From Desulfurococcales archaeon (lineage in GTDB: Archaea > Thermoproteota > Thermoprotei_A > Sulfolobales > NBVN01), in NCBI GenBank assembly GCA_023255965.1, contig JAGDWE010000068.1, positions 1-7,230 of the forward strand: DNA of 7,230 nucleotides, in the 5' to 3' direction. This document shows, piece by piece, positions 5,748-7,230 of this stretch. Under the pieces are notes generated by a model, which saw only the letters and a list, made by a program, of their open reading frames with translations, searched no databases and had not been told where the DNA came from. How positions within the stretch are numbered: the first letter of the stretch is position 1; the number at the start of each line of letters is the position of its first letter. The translations under genes were made by a program, and so were the position numbers.

Positions 5748-6749
5748 CTAAATCGGCAACAGCCTTAACGCAGAAGGCCTACCGGCTTCAGGCTGCCTAT
5801 GTACTTTGCTCCAGTCTGCCTTAAGCTCTCGTACGATGCCCTTTACTTTGTATACGTAATTTATTGCTGATAATGCAGCTACCACTCCTGAGGATGCTGC
5901 AATTATTGCCTGCTTGTATGGGACCTCTATGAGGTCCCCTGCTGCGAAGAGCCCCTTAGTTTTTGTTGCTCCGAGCTTATCAACTATGACCTCACCTTTC
6001 TCATTTAACTCCACGTACTTCCTAAGGAAGTCTATCTTTGTTTCAAAGCCTAGCTCAATAAAGATGCCGTTAGCTGCTATTTCAAGCGAGTTACCAGCAC
6101 TGTCCATTAGCACTACGCCCTCAACTGACGTCTCACCTAATATTTTTATAACTCTATAGCCTAGGTATGTAGAGACGTTGCTATACTTTTTCGCCTCCTC
6201 CGCTAACGCCTTATCCTCAGATGGAGTTACCAGGTAAACGTGGCTAGCTAGTGGAGCTAGGAGCGACAGAGATTCAACCGCTTTCTCACCTAAGCTCACT
6301 AAAACGACCTCCTTACCTCTATAGAACGGGGCATCGCAGATAGCGCAATAACTTACCCCTTTGCCAACGAAGATCTCCTCCTCAGGTAGGTTAAGTTTAC
6401 GTGGCGCCTTCCCGCAAGCCGCTATGATAGCTAATGCACTTAATTCCCTCCCCTTCCTAGTCCTCACCACAAATACTTCATCCACTTTATCTAGCCCTAC
6501 TACTTCATCAATTAATATCTCCGCGTTAAACGACTTAACCTGCTTCTGAATCCTTAAAACCAAATCCATACCCCTAGCCACTTCAACACCAGGATAATTC
6601 TCAATCAATCCAGCATACGTAAGCTGACCGCCAATATCGATCGAAACTATGAGAGTCCTTAAGCCATGTCTAGCGGTGTAGAGTGCTGCAGATAAACCAG
6701 CTATACCACCACCAATAATGATCACATCGTATTCTACCTCACCATTCAT
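5748..6749 (-). CDS. Thioredoxin-reductase-like flavoprotein with degenerate NAD(P)H site
   Basis: A 333-residue low-molecular-weight TrxR-family FAD protein. DVIIIGGGIAGLSAALYTAR (8-27) binds the FAD ADP moiety; CAIC (135-138) within SYCAICDAPFY is the redox disulfide; ATKTKGLFAAGDL (261-273) is the second FAD motif. Where NADPH-dependent TrxRs have a GGGxSA loop and an HRR motif, this protein has VSLGEKA (151-157) and TPS (175-177). NADPH use is therefore doubtful. Known archaeal relatives with similar losses use another donor or have no NAD(P)H activity, so a ferredoxin or other donor is possible (inference). The last 20 or so residues (HRQPEAGRPSALRLLPI) extend past the usual family end and overlap an inverted repeat. 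ATG at 6749 is the natural start; no strong promoter is obvious, though TTTATT around 6782-6787 on the minus strand is a candidate. A thioredoxin or glutaredoxin-like partner is not in the window. Confidence 0.85.
   Translation of the reverse strand: MNGEVEYDVIIIGGGIAGLSAALYTARHGLRTLIVSIDIGGQLTYAGLIENYPGVEVARGMDLVLRIQKQVKSFNAEILIDEVVGLDKVDEVFVVRTRKGRELSALAIIAACGKAPRKLNLPEEEIFVGKGVSYCAICDAPFYRGKEVVLVSLGEKAVESLSLLAPLASHVYLVTPSEDKALAEEAKKYSNVSTYLGYRVIKILGETSVEGVVLMDSAGNSLEIAANGIFIELGFETKIDFLRKYVELNEKGEVIVDKLGATKTKGLFAAGDLIEVPYKQAIIAASSGVVAALSAINYVYKVKGIVRELKADWSKVHRQPEAGRPSALRLLPI
5755..5797. repeat. Nested inverted repeat in the 3' end of the thioredoxin reductase gene
   Basis: The outer arms pair GGC/GCC and AGCCT/AGGCT (5755-5757 and 5761-5765 with 5790-5797, three bases bulged). 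The inner arms pair GAAG+CC with GG+CTTC (5773-5779 with 5784-5789, one base bulged) around a 4-base loop. It could be the left hairpin of a small inserted element, an RNA processing signal, or a terminator-like structure of the reductase mRNA. Confidence 0.45.
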
Positions 6750-6912
6750 TCAAGACCCCATCCATATCTTAGTGAGCTAGAATAAATTGTTTTAGATTAT
6801 TCAGATATGCTTCCCACCTAACTCTTAACCTTGCTTATTTTAAACTCATGCTCTCTAATAGCTTAAGGGGGCTATCCCCAAACTCTAATAACACTTTGGA
6901 GTAGCGTATTAC
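6750..6912. promoter_or_regulatory. Divergent intergenic region with symmetric repeats and hairpin
   Basis: No gene. CTCTAATA occurs at 6853-6860 and 6883-6890, 30 bp apart. Centred between the copies is a short hairpin GGGG-GCTAT-CCCC (6867-6879). The second copy extends to CTAATAAC (6884-6891), 22-29 bp before the ATG at 6913, and may be the TATA box of a leaderless transcript. A TTTTAAAC element at 6838-6845 is an alternative with a longer leader, and GGAG at 6898-6901 is a possible weak ribosome binding site. The paired repeats may form an operator. Confidence 0.35.
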
Positions 6913-7230
6913 ATGGGGCCGGAGATAAGGTCGGTTGTGCTCGCTGTAGTGCTTAGTGCGATTCTGGCTTTAGCAGGTGCGTATAGCGTTTACGGAATAA
7001 CCCCACCCGCCACAAAACTACTACGGTTACGAGCGTGACCACGATAACAAGGATACTACCACCTCCGGTACAACCTAATGTAACAGAGTTGCCTTTGTTA
7101 GCTGTTTCGAGTTTTATAAAAGCTTACAGGGGTTGATTAGGAAGAAGTACTTAGAAAGTGGAAGAAAGGAAAAGGAGCCCAGGATGCAGTGGTTTCCCCA
7201 CGGCGATGAACCCGAGGCTCCGACGGAGGA
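6913..7230 (+). pseudogene. Secreted or membrane-anchored protein, N-terminal part, frame-broken; runs off the window
   Basis: ATG at 6913 begins MGPEIRSVVLAVVLSAILAL, followed by AGAYSVYGIT: a short basic start and a hydrophobic core typical of an archaeal signal peptide or N-terminal anchor. The frame stops at TGA 7036-7038. Another frame continues meaningfully: TTTVTSVTTITRILPPPVQ, then ELPLLAVSSFIKAYRG, a Thr/Pro-rich linker seen in crenarchaeal surface proteins. After TGA at 7136-7138 the third frame continues LIRKKYLESGRKEKEPRMQW and FPHGDEPEAPTE to the window edge. Each join needs one added base: near the CCCC/CCC runs at 7000-7008 and in GGGG at 7129-7132. Adding them gives one continuous protein of over 105 residues. 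I do not recognise the family. Homopolymer sequencing errors would explain this as well as a true pseudogene. Confidence 0.5.

Noticed and set aside
5500..5760. tRNA gene
   Set aside because: No T-loop GGTTCAAATCC-like motif and no cloverleaf could be drawn on either strand.
5553..5768. 71-codon plus-strand frame across the structured block
   Set aside because: Its sequence is simply the translation of the stems and the 10-bp repeats, it runs into the reductase 3' end on the opposite strand, and it has no ribosome binding site or family pattern.
5504..5797. RNase P RNA (including the short Thermoproteales form) or SRP RNA
   Set aside because: Length about 200 nt invites the idea, but neither strand shows the universal P4 core strings (GAAAGTCC-like, ACAGAA-like) nor the SRP helix 8 GGAAGGAGCA-type core. 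Only a covariance search could exclude a very divergent form.

Overview
The window looks like chromosomal DNA from a thermophilic archaeon of the Thermoproteota (Crenarchaeota). The signs are TATA-like boxes 24-27 bp upstream of ATG starts (leaderless transcripts), GAGGTGA-type ribosome binding sites used with TTG starts inside operons, frequent AGG/AGA/ATA/CTA codons, and the gene content: 6-phospho-3-hexuloisomerase, a KDG-aldolase-like lyase, a LUD-domain protein, a rubrerythrin and a thioredoxin-reductase-like flavoprotein. The genus cannot be fixed from the sequence. A Caldivirga/Vulcanisaeta-type Thermoproteales member is a reasonable guess only.

Layout. 1-45 is the 3' tail of an upstream gene. 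95-718 (+) is 6-phospho-3-hexuloisomerase, a leaderless gene of the archaeal ribulose-monophosphate route to pentoses. Its stop codon lies in the same CTAG as the stop of the convergent sugar kinase at 715-2193 (-). The kinase is the second gene of a tight two-gene operon. The first gene, 2201-3094 (-), is a class I (Schiff-base) lyase of the DHDPS/KDG aldolase superfamily. Its stop codon is part of the kinase's ribosome binding site, so the pair probably handles one sugar or sugar-acid substrate. A compact divergent promoter region separates the lyase from a LUD-domain gene (3159-3797, +), which carries two opposite one-base frameshifts.

Convergent to it is a metal-dependent amidohydrolase (3817-5070, -). 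This gene starts inside the tail of a truncated rubrerythrin (5063-5380, -), which keeps only the first half of the diiron four-helix fold. A promoter, ribosome binding site and TTG start for the amidohydrolase lie within that tail. 5748-6749 (-) is a thioredoxin-reductase-like protein with an intact CxxC but a degenerate NAD(P)H-binding motif.

Between the rubrerythrin and the thioredoxin reductase is the most unusual part of the window: a GC-rich, strongly self-complementary block (about 5504-5712, possibly to 5797). It has a closed three-way junction on the minus strand, two mutually exclusive partners for one CTCACGG segment, a 10-bp-periodic TTCT/AGAA tract, and terminal hairpins. It is best read as an undescribed structured RNA, perhaps a TnpB-type guide-RNA (omega RNA) relic of an IS200/IS605-like miniature element. 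No family signature settles this.

The right end (6913-7230, +) encodes the N-terminus of a secreted or membrane-anchored protein with a Thr/Pro-rich linker, broken by two apparent single-base losses in C and G runs. Several disrupted genes in one window mean either local decay or uncorrected homopolymer errors in the sequence. That should be settled before the pseudogene calls are used.
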